In this document: in pieces, positions 9,072-18,839 of the stretch
How the letters are laid out: the number at the start of each line of letters is the position of its first letter
Position numbering within the stretch: the stretch's first letter is position 1
Source of the DNA: Candidatus Peregrinibacteria bacterium CG_4_9_14_0_2_um_filter_53_11
GTDB lineage: Bacteria > Patescibacteriota > Gracilibacteria > UBA1369 > UM-FILTER-53-11
Assembly (NCBI GenBank): GCA_002788775.1
Contig: PFRX01000043.1
Coordinates: forward strand, 1 to 59,195
Direction: 5' to 3'
Length of the DNA: 59,195 nucleotides
Notes under the pieces: model-generated
What the model saw: only the letters and a program-made list of their open reading frames with translations
Told to the model about the DNA's origin: nothing
Database searches by the model: none
Translations under genes and position numbers: made by a program

Positions 9072-9521
9072 TTAATCTTCTTCAATATGGACAAGGCGCG
9101 TGCGAATACGCTCAACACGGGGAACGCGCACGGTCAGGATCCCCATTTTAAATGAAGAGGTTATATCCGCAACATTAACATCATCGGGAAGAATGACGTT
9201 GCGGGCGAAAGCTCCCCAAAAACACTCTTGAGTCACGTATGAGCTGGCCTCGGTGGTAAAGTGAAAAGGCCGACGCCCCTCAATAGTAAGCACCCCATTG
9301 TTAACTGAGATACTAATATCTTTCGAGCTCACACCCGCAATGGGGGCGACGATGATAATCTCCTCGTCGGTCTGAAAAACATCGAGCGGGAGCTGACCTT
9401 TGGGCTCGTTATAATCAGGAATAGCTGAGCTGAGGGCCACAAACGGCTGAGTCCCATCCTGCTCATCGGGCACGAGTTTCATCTCTTTTTTCGACTCTTT
9501 CTTTGGGGAACGGGCTGCCAT
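9072..9521 (-). CDS. Hsp20 / alpha-crystallin small heat-shock protein
   Basis: A 149-residue ATP-independent chaperone that holds unfolding proteins. The alpha-crystallin domain spans about 45-145: LPLDVFQTDEEIIIVAPIAG, then ISVNNGVLTIEGRR and, near the C-terminus, MGILTVRVPR. The basic N-terminal arm is short and there is no signal peptide. It lies between ftsH (9 nt gap) and galU, so a chaperone and a quality-control protease share one transcript, which suits stress induction, though I see no separate heat-shock promoter or CIRCE-like repeat. Confidence 0.92.
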   Translation of the reverse strand: MAARSPKKESKKEMKLVPDEQDGTQPFVALSSAIPDYNEPKGQLPLDVFQTDEEIIIVAPIAGVSSKDISISVNNGVLTIEGRRPFHFTTEASSYVTQECFWGAFARNVILPDDVNVADITSSFKMGILTVRVPRVERIRTRLVHIEED

Positions 9522-9530
9522 AAGTAGGTA

Positions 9531-11417
9531 TTAGTGAGACTTCTTCTTTGTGGAATTATTTTTCTTGCTCGCAACCTGTTTCTTCTTCATGGGCCCCTCA
9601 CCAAGAACGTGCAGAAACTCTTCTCGGCTGATCGTCTCTTTCTCTAAGAGCAGGTCGGCGATGGCCTTGTGCTTCTCAGTGTTCTTGGAGAGAAGCTCCT
9701 GAGCACGCTTGTATGCGGTCGTAATGAAGTAACGTATCTGAGCGTCAATTTGAGAAGAGATCTCCTCGGAGTAGTTCCGTACATGGCCAAGATCGCGCCC
9801 CAGGAAGACCTCCTGTTTTTGCTCACCATAGATAACGGGGCCAAGGTCGCTCATACCATAGGCAGTGACCATCTTACGTGCAATCTCACTGGCCTTCTCG
9901 AGATCGTTGGAAGCCCCGGTGGTGATATTTTCCTTGCCGTAAACAAGCTCCTCCGCAACATACCCACCCAAGAGAGAAACCAGCTTAGCTTGATACTTTG
10001 CCTTTGAGTAAAGATGCTTATCCTCCTCGGGCAAGAACCAAGTAACACCGAGCGCCATACCACGAGCAACTATCGAAACTTTGTGAACAGGATCAGAACC
10101 GGGAGTGAGCTGTGCGGCAAGAGCATGACCGGCCTCATGATAGGCGGTAATCTCACGCTCCTGCTTAGACATGACTTTCGACTTTCGTTCAGGCCCCATC
10201 AAAACCTTCTCGATGGACTCCTCAAGCTCGCGCATGCCAATCTTCTTCTTACTTTTACGAGCGGTAAGAATTGCAGCCTCATTGAGGAGGTTTTCAAGAT
10301 CTGCTCCGACAAATCCCGAGGTCTGCTTGGCAATCTTCTCAAGATCGACCTCAGGCTCCAGCGGCTTGCCTTTGCTGTGAACGACGAGGATCTGGCGGCG
10401 GTCTTCAATATCAGGCTGGTCGACAACTACGCGACGATCAAAACGTCCCGGACGAAGGAGGGCGGGATCCAGAACATCGGGACGGTTTGTTGCCGCCATG
10501 ACGATAATATTTGTTTCAGTCTCGAAGCCGTCCATCTCGGTAAGAATCTGATTGAGCGTCTGCTCACGCTCGTCGTGCCCTCCTCCAAGACCTGTTCCAC
10601 GCTGGCGACCAACGGCGTCGATCTCATCTATAAAGATTATGCAGGGAGCATTGCGCTTAGCCTTTTTGAAAAGGTCACGTACGCGAGAAGCTCCAACACC
10701 AACAAACATCTCAACAAACTCAGAACCGGAGATATTAAAGAAGGGCACCTTGGCCTCCCCGGCAACGGCACGAGCAAGCAGCGTTTTTCCACAACCCGGA
10801 GGACCAACGAGCAAAACACCCTTTGGTATCTTGGCGCCCATACTTAGGTATTTCGCGGGATTTTTGAGGAAGTCGACGATCTCAATGAGCTCATTTTTTG
10901 CCTCTTTTGCACCGGCGACATCGTCGAAGGTCGTCCGTTTTTTCTGCTGATCGTAAAGACGAGCCCGGCTTTTTCCGAAGGACATCGCCTGATTATTACT
11001 CGACTGCGCCTGTCGGAACATAAAAAAGAAGAAGCCGATAATCAGAACGAGTGGGACGGCACTTATAAGGAGGTTGAGCCAGAAGTCACCTTCTTGGGTA
11101 TCCTCCACCTGAATTTTCAGCTCGGCACGAGCTTCTTGCGGAACATCTCCAAGAACATCGTTGATACTTTGTCGAATCTCTTTAATGGCGAAGACCTTAC
11201 TTCCGTCCTTCATCGTCGCCTCAAGACGAGTGTCCTTTACCGTTACGGAAGTGATATCCCCCACCTCGACAGCATCAACAAAACCTGAGAGCGGAATTTC
11301 CGTGGGCTTCTGCTCGGCGGGGCTCAAGTAGAGAAAAAATGCACTTATTATGAGCGCAATAAGAATGAGGGTGCTAAGACCACTGCGGGGTTTGGGCATG
11401 TGAGGAATACTTGGCAT
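9531..11417 (-). CDS. ftsH: ATP-dependent zinc metalloprotease FtsH
   Basis: A membrane-anchored AAA+ protease that degrades misfolded membrane and cytosolic proteins. Two N-terminal helices flank a short extracytoplasmic domain (about 15-35 and 115-137). Walker A GPPGCGKT is near residue 205, Walker [12 protein letters not shown] and the second region of homology ([19 protein letters not shown]) follow, and the zinc site HEAGH is near residue 426. The 628 residues and Lys-rich tail are normal. It is the first gene of the ftsH-hsp20-galU run and is divergent from sigma-like gene A. Confidence 0.97.
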   Translation of the reverse strand: MPSIPHMPKPRSGLSTLILIALIISAFFLYLSPAEQKPTEIPLSGFVDAVEVGDITSVTVKDTRLEATMKDGSKVFAIKEIRQSINDVLGDVPQEARAELKIQVEDTQEGDFWLNLLISAVPLVLIIGFFFFMFRQAQSSNNQAMSFGKSRARLYDQQKKRTTFDDVAGAKEAKNELIEIVDFLKNPAKYLSMGAKIPKGVLLVGPPGCGKTLLARAVAGEAKVPFFNISGSEFVEMFVGVGASRVRDLFKKAKRNAPCIIFIDEIDAVGRQRGTGLGGGHDEREQTLNQILTEMDGFETETNIIVMAATNRPDVLDPALLRPGRFDRRVVVDQPDIEDRRQILVVHSKGKPLEPEVDLEKIAKQTSGFVGADLENLLNEAAILTARKSKKKIGMRELEESIEKVLMGPERKSKVMSKQEREITAYHEAGHALAAQLTPGSDPVHKVSIVARGMALGVTWFLPEEDKHLYSKAKYQAKLVSLLGGYVAEELVYGKENITTGASNDLEKASEIARKMVTAYGMSDLGPVIYGEQKQEVFLGRDLGHVRNYSEEISSQIDAQIRYFITTAYKRAQELLSKNTEKHKAIADLLLEKETISREEFLHVLGEGPMKKKQVASKKNNSTKKKSH

Positions 11418-11440
11418 AGATGTTTGTTAAAGCAATTGCC

Positions 11441-11469
11441 ATTATGCAACAGTTTGAGGGAAAAATCAA
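11441..11469 (-). promoter_or_regulatory. Promoter of ftsH-hsp20-galU
   Basis: TTGATT (11464-11469), a 17-nt spacer and CATAAT (11441-11446) on the minus strand, 23 nt before the ftsH ATG. It lies back to back with the promoter of sigma-like gene A. Confidence 0.65.
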
Positions 11470-11473
11470 AAAG

Positions 11474-11501
11474 TAGACAAAATAACTTTTATAGTTATAA
11501 T
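11474..11501 (+). promoter_or_regulatory. Leaderless promoter of sigma-like gene A
   Basis: TAGACA (11474-11479), a 16-nt spacer and TATAAT (11496-11501). Only 8 nt separate the -10 box from the ATG at 11510, so transcription should begin at or within about 2 nt of the start codon. Confidence 0.75.
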
Positions 11502-11509
11502 ATCCACCT

Positions 11510-13624
11510 ATGCTCGATGGAACAGAAGGAAAATATGGAGGAGGTAGTTCGGGGAGCGGAGTCATAAGCAGTCGGCAACCGACCTACTGGGACAGGGCCC
11601 GTATAGAGGAACTGGCACTCGGCGCACGAGCAGAAGTTCCACTACCACCGGAGGTGACGTCTGACCCCCTATCGGAGATAATCCATCAAGTTGTTGCGGG
11701 TATTTTTGGCAACAAACGACTCGACCCAACAAGCATCGTAGAAGCCGTATCTTGGGAACTAGAGCCCCGGAGGGCAGAGATTTTGGCCGAACTTGAGCGC
11801 ACACCGGCCAGTGTCGATACCCTCCGTGCCGGAGTCCACCGCCTTGCGGTCCGCATTTTCAGAGAAAAGGTAGCAACTGAGCCGGAACGCCCCCGAGCGG
11901 AACGCTATAGCCAAGGTGAGATCGCAGAACTCACGAGTCGACTCGTTCAGGGAAAAGAAGAGCTCCTGGCAGATTCCGAGCCCTTTCAAAAACGCTTCGC
12001 GGAGCTCATTGAAGACCCTACACTTGCCTGGCTGCATATGGATCGAGATAAAGATCCTGAAACGCTCCTACTGGCAAACTTTGTGCTGAGTCGCGTATGG
12101 ACCGCCCCCGAGCTGACCGACCTACACCGCGCAGCCTTCTGCCTGGTGAAGATTCAGCACATGCCGATAGCAAAGGTACAGAAACGATTGGGAAAGATGA
12201 AAGGCGCGACAAAAAATGACAAGGCTCAGGTCGAGCAGATAACACAACTTGTAGACGAGACGATGAAGCTCCTTGAGTCGACGACCTCGGAGGAGCTAGA
12301 AAAGTTCGCACAGGAAAGTGATTTCGTTAGAGATCCTAAGCCACGAAGTCAGAGAGCACCCAGACGCAAAGACCCACTTCCTTCGGTGAGTGAGCTCGTT
12401 GGGGCGGACCTGAAGGTTCAGGAAGATATCGACACCACCAACAGTGGAAACAGAGTTTTAGCCGAGGCGAGACGTACCTACAGACTACTGCTGGCCCAGA
12501 ACGGCAACACCCGTGCACGCAACGAGCTGGTCGCTGAGTTGGGAAAGTTCTCGCTTAAGATGGCAGCCAGGCACTTTATAGGACAGCTCCCTAAAACTAC
12601 CAGCGAGGATACACGACAGGGCTGGCTCGTGGAGATAGCCCAAGAGGCGGCGCTACTGACAGTCGAAAAGCTCTACCTGATTGACCCACGAAAGAGTAGT
12701 CCCACAACCTACCTGGGAGAGACACTAAAACGAACGGCCGGCGCCAGAGTCGTTCCGGAGAGCCATCACCAGGTTCCGCTCCACAAAGGATTCATGAAGG
12801 AATTTATTCACCTTGTAAGGGCCCGTCCGGAACTTACGGCAGACGGCATCTTCGCACAACTGAGAGCAAATCGACCTGGACTAAAAAAAGACCAGGTAGG
12901 AGGCGGTAAGGTCTATAATCAGGAGTTAATTCGACAGGTCCGCACTGGCCTTCTCTCAGACCGTCGTCCCGTACGCCTCGACCACGCGGATATCGAGGAC
13001 AGCCCCGAGGCAGCGCTAGTACACACCTTCTTGAAGCGCCCCGAGCTCACGACAGAGCCTCCTGAACTGGCCCCCGATCCAACGCATTTCATAAACCTCC
13101 TTCCGCCCGCCCATGCGGCATTTTTGCACATAGTCAGGCAGGCTTTCGATGAGGGGGCAGAGGGACATAACTTCAGGCCAGTAGTTGCCGATGTGCTGGG
13201 CTGCCATAGAGAAAACGTCCGCAAAACCTTTGAGTTGATACGCCGGCAGCTTGAGGAACCGACCAGCGCTGAAAACCGCTCGTACTACTTAGTGACTTCC
13301 GAGGAGAAGTTTCAGGCGTGGGTGGAGGCTCAGGGCTTCTCCGATAAAACTGTGCAGATGGTTAAACGTTACATGGGGCTCGATCCCGAGACTCACTATG
13401 TAAAAGTCATGAATAGATGGACGCAGGCGCTCCTAACGGATACAGAGCGAGCCGACGAGAGTTGCGTCCAAGACACCCTCGAAATACTCAAACGAGCATC
13501 CAGAGAGCTCATAGCCGAGGGCATCGTTGTCAAACAATACGAGGCCAACACTTACGGGGCCATCCAAAAACTCCTTTACGAGCTGGAAGATGATGGCGCT
13601 ATCGCCATGGCACAGCACTCATAA
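11510..13624 (+). CDS. Divergent sigma-70-like protein, paralogue A
   Basis: 704 residues and the first of three tandem paralogues. About 330-410 reads like sigma-70 region 2: an ARNELV helix, IAQEAALLTVEKLYLIDPRKS, then TTYLGETL where RpoD has STYATWWIRQ. About 530-585 resembles region 4: LPPAHAAFLHIV, then VVADVLGCHRENVRKTFELI. Between them VPLHKGF may mark a region-3-like segment. The N-terminal third (shared block near 178-230, ending PELTDLHRAAF) and the C-terminal 120 residues are conserved among the paralogues but unknown to me. No signal or membrane helix. It could be a sigma factor, an anti-terminator or a non-transcriptional derivative; sigma homology is inferred by eye. Confidence 0.6.
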   Translation: MLDGTEGKYGGGSSGSGVISSRQPTYWDRARIEELALGARAEVPLPPEVTSDPLSEIIHQVVAGIFGNKRLDPTSIVEAVSWELEPRRAEILAELERTPASVDTLRAGVHRLAVRIFREKVATEPERPRAERYSQGEIAELTSRLVQGKEELLADSEPFQKRFAELIEDPTLAWLHMDRDKDPETLLLANFVLSRVWTAPELTDLHRAAFCLVKIQHMPIAKVQKRLGKMKGATKNDKAQVEQITQLVDETMKLLESTTSEELEKFAQESDFVRDPKPRSQRAPRRKDPLPSVSELVGADLKVQEDIDTTNSGNRVLAEARRTYRLLLAQNGNTRARNELVAELGKFSLKMAARHFIGQLPKTTSEDTRQGWLVEIAQEAALLTVEKLYLIDPRKSSPTTYLGETLKRTAGARVVPESHHQVPLHKGFMKEFIHLVRARPELTADGIFAQLRANRPGLKKDQVGGGKVYNQELIRQVRTGLLSDRRPVRLDHADIEDSPEAALVHTFLKRPELTTEPPELAPDPTHFINLLPPAHAAFLHIVRQAFDEGAEGHNFRPVVADVLGCHRENVRKTFELIRRQLEEPTSAENRSYYLVTSEEKFQAWVEAQGFSDKTVQMVKRYMGLDPETHYVKVMNRWTQALLTDTERADESCVQDTLEILKRASRELIAEGIVVKQYEANTYGAIQKLLYELEDDGAIAMAQHS

Positions 13625-13635
13625 CACTTCTACCG

Positions 13636-15075
13636 ATGCTTGATGACTATAATTTTGAAGATCTCGCGGAGGGTGGCCTGAGGGTAGAGAACAGCTACTG
13701 GCGTCCTCTGGAAACACCGCTGAAACGGGCATCTCCGCCTGACGTGCCTGCCGCCCCAACGTTACCGGAGGCGGTCGAAGCGGTTGTTTGTGAGGCGGTT
13801 GAGAGCGTTTTTGGAAAGCGAGTGAAAGTACTCGACAAAGAACCCGTCTATAGAGACCTCCGTGCCATACTAAGTGGACGCGAAGATGAGTTGGTCTCAA
13901 GGCTCAATAGAAACCCCGATGAGGTCAGAGCCGAGGTGCGGAGGCTCGCAATCGCGGCTTTCCGAGAGCACCACGTCGCATCCGGAGACCGCGAGGGAAG
14001 ACCTACCTACAGCCCCGAAGAGCTCGACGATCTAACCAGTCGCCTTTACGCAGGCCAGGAGCAGGCAAAAACCGCGCCCGAAAGTCTGATGGTGCGCTTC
14101 CAAGAAATGATGGCGGATTCAGAGTACAGCTGGCTCAGAATGAAGATCGACAAGCCTGCCGAAGACCTCTTGCTCACAAACTACTGCATCGACCTGATTC
14201 TGGCCTCACCGGATCTCACCGACGAGCACCGCATCGCCTTCGTGTATAGTCTGATCAGAAAAAAAACGGATGAGGATGTAGAAGGCCGTCTTGCTACCGT
14301 CGCGCACCATAGAAAGGTGAAGCCCACCGAAAAGACACCTAGACAACTGGTGGATGAGACGCTCGCCCTTTTGAAAAAGACAGAATCTTCCCATCTAGCG
14401 GCTTACGCAAAACAAGCCGACTTTAGCAAAGAGCCACGCCAACCGGCAACGCCCGGAAGAATGGATAAGCTGACCGGTGACCCGACACGACTCGTTGAGG
14501 CTGAGATCGAGCGCCACGATCCGAAAGCCGCCCCCAAAGAAGCCAAAGTGCTCAAAGACGTGCGCCGAACACTGCTCAGCGTCGCACTACAGCACGGCAG
14601 CATCAGCGCCCGCAACAGCCTTATAACTGAACTCAACCGCTTTATTCTATTATCAGTCAGCAAGTTATACTGGAACAAGCTCCCTGCAGATCGCAGCCGG
14701 GAAACACGAAGAAAAGACATCCTCGATATGGCGTCGGGCGCACTGGCTCGCGTTCTAGAAAAGCTCTGCCTCTTCGATCCTCAGAAAAGCGGCATCATAA
14801 CCTATGTACGCCCCTGGATACTGGCATACATTGACCAGTACGAGCTACCCGCTCACCGCGACGTTCTCCCCATAAAAAAGGGGAAGTTCCAGGAGTTTTT
14901 GTTTTACACGCTCACGCATCCCGACGAGTCACCCAAGGCGATCGTAGCCCGCTTCTCAATGAACCTTCAGCCCGACTCGGAGGGCTCAAAGATGTACACT
15001 CCTCAGCTTGTCGAGGAGATACGGAATGGGAAGCTACAGCCAAACAGGGGGAGTCGCTCTCGATACAGACGATGA
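13636..15075 (+). CDS. Divergent sigma-70-like protein, paralogue B, N-terminal part (frameshifted)
   Basis: Begins MLDDYNFEDL like its neighbours, 11 nt after gene A stops. It contains the shared N-terminal block (KPAEDLLLTNYCIDLI, then PDLTDEHRIAF) and the region-2-like block near 320-400 (ISARNSLITELNRF, LEKLCLFDPQKSGIITYVRPWI). After the segment VEEIRNGKLQPNR it leaves the family alignment and stops at 15075. The missing C-terminus continues in the next frame from 15052. Removing one G from the GGGGG run at 15047-15051 restores a 700-residue protein whose junction reads NRGVALD, matching NRGVVWID of paralogue C. It may be a sequencing error, a recent mutation or a true frameshift. Confidence 0.6.
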   Translation: MLDDYNFEDLAEGGLRVENSYWRPLETPLKRASPPDVPAAPTLPEAVEAVVCEAVESVFGKRVKVLDKEPVYRDLRAILSGREDELVSRLNRNPDEVRAEVRRLAIAAFREHHVASGDREGRPTYSPEELDDLTSRLYAGQEQAKTAPESLMVRFQEMMADSEYSWLRMKIDKPAEDLLLTNYCIDLILASPDLTDEHRIAFVYSLIRKKTDEDVEGRLATVAHHRKVKPTEKTPRQLVDETLALLKKTESSHLAAYAKQADFSKEPRQPATPGRMDKLTGDPTRLVEAEIERHDPKAAPKEAKVLKDVRRTLLSVALQHGSISARNSLITELNRFILLSVSKLYWNKLPADRSRETRRKDILDMASGALARVLEKLCLFDPQKSGIITYVRPWILAYIDQYELPAHRDVLPIKKGKFQEFLFYTLTHPDESPKAIVARFSMNLQPDSEGSKMYTPQLVEEIRNGKLQPNRGSRSRYRR

Positions 15076-15739
15076 TGACGACCAGCCGGGCTCAGCACAG
15101 GCGAATGCCATCTGCGCACTGGAGGAACTCCATACAGAGACGCCAGAGGTACGAGACCCACTCAACTTCCTAAAAGCACTCCCCCCTTCAGCCCGTTACT
15201 TGTTGGAAATTATACGAGATGAGTTAAGAGATCTGGAACTCAACGATGGCTATATGTCGGCAGCGGCAGGAAAACTCGGCTTTAAAAACCGCCAGAACGT
15301 CGGGAACCGTTTGACAGACATTCGCCTCCGCCTTGCGGACCCATCAGCTGCGAAAAATCGAACGTTCTTCCGCCTGACTAAAGAAGACGAGAGCGAGCTT
15401 AACGCCTGGGCAGAGGGACAAGAGCTCGAGCCGCAGATCTTCAACGCCCTCAAGCGACGTCTGGGACTTTCAGTCGAGACAAATTTTGAAAAAGAGATTA
15501 ATACTCGAAGACACCTGCCGCCTGAAGAAGTTGAAGATCCAAAAGCACTCGCGCGATTGCGCGCCCGTCTAGCAAACCTCCAACAACAGCTTCTGGAGCT
15601 CTATATTATTGAGGAAGTTTTTGAACGGGATGCCTATCAGGAGGCTCAGTCCTACCTCCGAGAGCTTGAAGAAACCTTGCAGATACCGAGGCGCGAGGCC
15701 GTTAATTCTACCAACTCACTGTCCAACTACTATGCTTGA
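15026..15739 (+). CDS. Divergent sigma-70-like protein, paralogue B, C-terminal part
   Basis: The downstream half of the gene starting at 13636, in the +1 frame. It carries the region-4-like block (LPPSARYLLEII, then AAGKLGFKNRQNVGNRLTDI) and the family C-terminal domain (FFRLTKEDESELNAWAEGQ). The ATG at 15026 is only the first start codon available in this frame; alignment to paralogues A and C indicates that translation should arrive from upstream through the G5 run. The stop overlaps the start of paralogue C by eight bases (ATGCTTGA), which suggests coupled translation if the C-terminus is made at all. Confidence 0.55.
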   Translation: MGSYSQTGGVALDTDDDDDQPGSAQANAICALEELHTETPEVRDPLNFLKALPPSARYLLEIIRDELRDLELNDGYMSAAAGKLGFKNRQNVGNRLTDIRLRLADPSAAKNRTFFRLTKEDESELNAWAEGQELEPQIFNALKRRLGLSVETNFEKEINTRRHLPPEEVEDPKALARLRARLANLQQQLLELYIIEEVFERDAYQEAQSYLRELEETLQIPRREAVNSTNSLSNYYA

Positions 15740-17867
15740 TGATGGAGGAAAAACTCGTGATCCCGGAGGTGAGAGCAGCTGGGTTGCCGGCGTAAGACCG
15801 ACACAGGCGCCTACGATTACGGCAGCACGCCGAACTGATGGAACAAACCTCGACAAAACCTCACCAAAGGGCATTGGTGCCGATCCTGTTTTTGAGAGAG
15901 CAGCCCCTGAACTACGTCAGGAAGCCATGCAGCTCAAGGAGCTCGTTCGCATGGCGACGGAAAAGGTGCTGGGAGTAAAACGTATGAAAGAAGACACCTC
16001 ACGGTTCTTCTCAATACTGGAGGGAGCGAGACGCAAAGCGGAACCAACGCTCATAGACCTGATGAGAAGAGGCAGAGTTGATGAGCTTCGTCAGCAGATT
16101 CAGAAACTCGCCGTCGGTGCCGCACGGGATGCCTACTATACTGAACCGGCAAAAAGTCCCGGGCGCACAACCTACACGCAAGAACAGATCGGAGACCTAC
16201 CGAGAAGGCTAATTCTGGGAACCGAGCGTGCGGGGGAAAAGCCCACACAACTCGTTAAACGGCTACGAGGCATCATCAAAAAGGGTGACACTATGAGCCT
16301 TCTGGCGATGGACATAGATAAAACGCCGGAAGACCTCTTCCTGACCACCTACTGTCTCGATCGTATTTTGAAAGACCCTAATCTTAGCGACCTGCACCGC
16401 ATGGCCTTCCGCGAGAGAGTCCTACGGAAAAAACCATACGGCGAGGTGGCGAACTCGCTCAAAGCTATTGATAAGGAAGATAGGTTCAAGAAACATGCCG
16501 ATGCGGAAAAGGCCGCGGCCGCTCTTGTCGACCAAGTTATGGTGGTACTCTCCGACGTTTCGGCCAACGATATTAAGACTTACGCGGAAAAAGTCGACTA
16601 TACAAAAGAAGAGCGCCCACGCACGGGGGACCATAAGATTCGAAGCAGCAGACCTCTCCCGGGTGTTAGCGAGCTGGTCACTACCGACCTCGATGCTCAA
16701 GAACCCGATGATAAAAACGGAAGGCGGCAGGTAGAAAAAATGCTCCGCGACTTTCACGCCGTTGCCGCCCAGAATGGAGATACTCGAGCCGCCCGCCTCC
16801 TCGCAGCCGAGATGGGACGCTTTGGTATGCGACTGGTCATAAAAGAGTTCCGCGGAAAACTCCCCAGAGGTATGCACCAAGAGGATAAAACACGTGTCCT
16901 GCTCGAAATTACGCAGAGCGCTCTGCAACTGATACTGGAAAAGCTTTACCTTTTCGATGCGACGAAGAGCAGCTTTACAACGTATGCGGCACGATGGATC
17001 AAGCAGCACCTGGGCGAAACTATGATACCAAAAGTCCTCCACTTGGTACCCCTGAATCGCGGACTGGGAGCCAACTTTGTACGCTATGTCTTGGCGAGCG
17101 ATCCGGAAGTTCCAGCGGAGGATGTCCTGGCCAACATACAGAGAAGGCAAAAACAGTACAGCGCGCCTTGCTATACAGCTGCACTTGTAGCGGATATCCG
17201 ACAGGGTAGGTTGGGAAATCGCGGAGTGGTGTGGATCGATGCAGCCAACGGAGAAGAAGATGACCAGGCCAGTGCACAGGCTCATGCCGTTCTCGGTGAG
17301 CTTTCAGCGGAAGCACCGGTCTGTACTAACGAGCTGCTCAACTTCACAGATGAGATGCCACCGGCAGATGGACACCTGCTAAAACTCATGGCCAAGGCAC
17401 TCGAGACCGTCGAAGAACACTTTACGATTAGACTGGTCAGCCATCAGCTGGGGATCTCATACCAAGGGGTGAAACAACAGTTAAAGAGAATACTGACGTT
17501 CATCGAGGATCCAGAACAAGCTGATGAGCGCGCTTTTTTAAGACTTCCAGATAAAAGAAAATTTGATGAGTGGACACGACAACAAGGATGGACGCCAAAA
17601 ATCGCAGCCTACTTCCTAACCTACTGTGGGATTGATCCCCAAAACGGTTACCGTGACAGCAGCAAAGACATCGCACGAGTCCTATCACCGGAGGATGGTA
17701 AAAACGAGGAGCTCGTTCTGAAACTAAGAAAAACGTTCACACAAGCACGACGAACGCTCGTCGAAAACGATATCTTCGAAAGAGTCTTCGAGGCCGACTG
17801 CTACCATTCCATCCAGCAGCATCTTCGAGAGCTACGAGACGAAGGCATCATCCCCGAGGTTGCTTAG
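15732..17867 (+). CDS. Divergent sigma-70-like protein, paralogue C
   Basis: 711 residues and the clearest sigma-like member. At about 345-430 it reads AARLLAAEMGRFGMRLV, then LEKLYLFDATKSSFTTYAAR followed by WIKQHL, very close to sigma-70 regions 2.3-2.4 (FD...K..FSTYATWWIRQ). At about 541-600 a region-4-like helix-turn-helix follows (MPPADGHLLKLM, VSHQLGISYQGVKQQLKRI). I start at MLDDGGK, as both paralogues begin MLD; longer upstream starts would lie inside gene B. Its 3' end overlaps the convergent tilS gene by 20 bp. A sigma-like role is inferred; the promoter or partner it would recognise is unknown. Confidence 0.62.
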   Translation: MLDDGGKTRDPGGESSWVAGVRPTQAPTITAARRTDGTNLDKTSPKGIGADPVFERAAPELRQEAMQLKELVRMATEKVLGVKRMKEDTSRFFSILEGARRKAEPTLIDLMRRGRVDELRQQIQKLAVGAARDAYYTEPAKSPGRTTYTQEQIGDLPRRLILGTERAGEKPTQLVKRLRGIIKKGDTMSLLAMDIDKTPEDLFLTTYCLDRILKDPNLSDLHRMAFRERVLRKKPYGEVANSLKAIDKEDRFKKHADAEKAAAALVDQVMVVLSDVSANDIKTYAEKVDYTKEERPRTGDHKIRSSRPLPGVSELVTTDLDAQEPDDKNGRRQVEKMLRDFHAVAAQNGDTRAARLLAAEMGRFGMRLVIKEFRGKLPRGMHQEDKTRVLLEITQSALQLILEKLYLFDATKSSFTTYAARWIKQHLGETMIPKVLHLVPLNRGLGANFVRYVLASDPEVPAEDVLANIQRRQKQYSAPCYTAALVADIRQGRLGNRGVVWIDAANGEEDDQASAQAHAVLGELSAEAPVCTNELLNFTDEMPPADGHLLKLMAKALETVEEHFTIRLVSHQLGISYQGVKQQLKRILTFIEDPEQADERAFLRLPDKRKFDEWTRQQGWTPKIAAYFLTYCGIDPQNGYRDSSKDIARVLSPEDGKNEELVLKLRKTFTQARRTLVENDIFERVFEADCYHSIQQHLRELRDEGIIPEVA

Positions 17868-18810
17868 CAAAAGGAGTAAACGACAACCAGTTCCCCGTAA
17901 GAACAAACTCCCCTCCCGCCACAATAATGCGCTTGTTCCCAACACCTCGCTCCAGCAAGCGCTCCAACTCAGCGAGCCGCTTTTGCGAAAGTGCATAATT
18001 AGCCCCGGTGGCATGCGCATACGTATGGCGCAAGACGGCTGCGCGAAGAGCTGAGGGAAGGGCCAAAAAGGCAGCCCGAGAAAAATACTGTAGCCCACGC
18101 CGGTGCACCTCAAGGAAGGTCTCAGCCTCGGCTTCCAGCCAGCTTGTGAGCTCGTCAAAAATAGTACGGTTCCTCAGGAGAGTCAGACGGAGTGAGGGGT
18201 TGATCTTCTCCGCAACCGGCAGCAGCTTGTGCCTAATAAGGTTACGTCTAAAACGCAAGTTAGTGTTGGAGCGGTCGGTGCGCCAAGAGAGCTTCCTACG
18301 CCGGAGGTAGCTTACAAGCTCACTCTTTTTAACACCCAAAAGTGGCTTCAGATAAAGCCCCGAACGCACCTTCATTCCCGCCAAACCGGCAGGCCCCGAG
18401 CCCCTGAAAAAGTTGAAGACCATCGTCTCGAGCTGGTCATCTTCCGTGTGAGCCGTAATGATTGCAGCCGCACCGCGCTTCGCCGCACACCGCTCAAAAA
18501 AAGCACGCCGCGCCTCCCTCCCCTTCTCCTCGAGCCCACTCTCCTTTTTAGAGAGGCTGATTTTTTTCACCTCACACTCACAGCCGAGCTGCCCCGCGAG
18601 CTTCCTTACCCAGCGCTCATCAGCATCTGAAGCCTTCCCACGAAGGCCGTGGTTGATGTGAGCCACGACAATCGTCAGCGGATACGTTTTGGCGAGGCGC
18701 ACCATAAGGTGTAGAAGTGCGGTGGAGTCCGAGCCCCCCGAGACGCCAACAACGACGGTGTCGTTGGGCGAAAGCTGGGCCTTTAACAGATCGAAAACCT
18801 CACGAATCAT
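17848..18810 (-). CDS. tilS: tRNA(Ile)-lysidine synthase
   Basis: Adds lysine to C34 of the CAU-anticodon tRNA-Ile so that it reads AUA. The N-terminal PP-loop ATP pyrophosphatase motif VVVGVSGGSDSTALLHL lies near 18-35, followed by HINHGLRG and TAHTEDDQLETMVFNFFRG, typical of TilS. The C-terminal substrate region is short. The start at 18810 (MIREVF) is chosen because a TATACT box lies 8 nt upstream; the GTG-initiated extension from 18828 would begin upstream of that promoter. That gives 320 residues. The tail overlaps the sigma-like gene C on the other strand. Confidence 0.93.
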   Translation of the reverse strand: MIREVFDLLKAQLSPNDTVVVGVSGGSDSTALLHLMVRLAKTYPLTIVVAHINHGLRGKASDADERWVRKLAGQLGCECEVKKISLSKKESGLEEKGREARRAFFERCAAKRGAAAIITAHTEDDQLETMVFNFFRGSGPAGLAGMKVRSGLYLKPLLGVKKSELVSYLRRRKLSWRTDRSNTNLRFRRNLIRHKLLPVAEKINPSLRLTLLRNRTIFDELTSWLEAEAETFLEVHRRGLQYFSRAAFLALPSALRAAVLRHTYAHATGANYALSQKRLAELERLLERGVGNKRIIVAGGEFVLTGNWLSFTPFAKQPRG

Positions 18811-18818
18811 AGGGCACG

Positions 18819-18827
18819 AGTATATCA
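18819..18827 (-). promoter_or_regulatory. Extended -10 promoter of tilS
   Basis: TGATATACT on the minus strand (a TGN-extended -10; TATACT at 18819-18824), 8 nt before the ATG at 18810, giving a leader of about 0-2 nt. The -35 region has no good match. Confidence 0.6.
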
Positions 18828-18839
18828 CGAAAGATCTCC

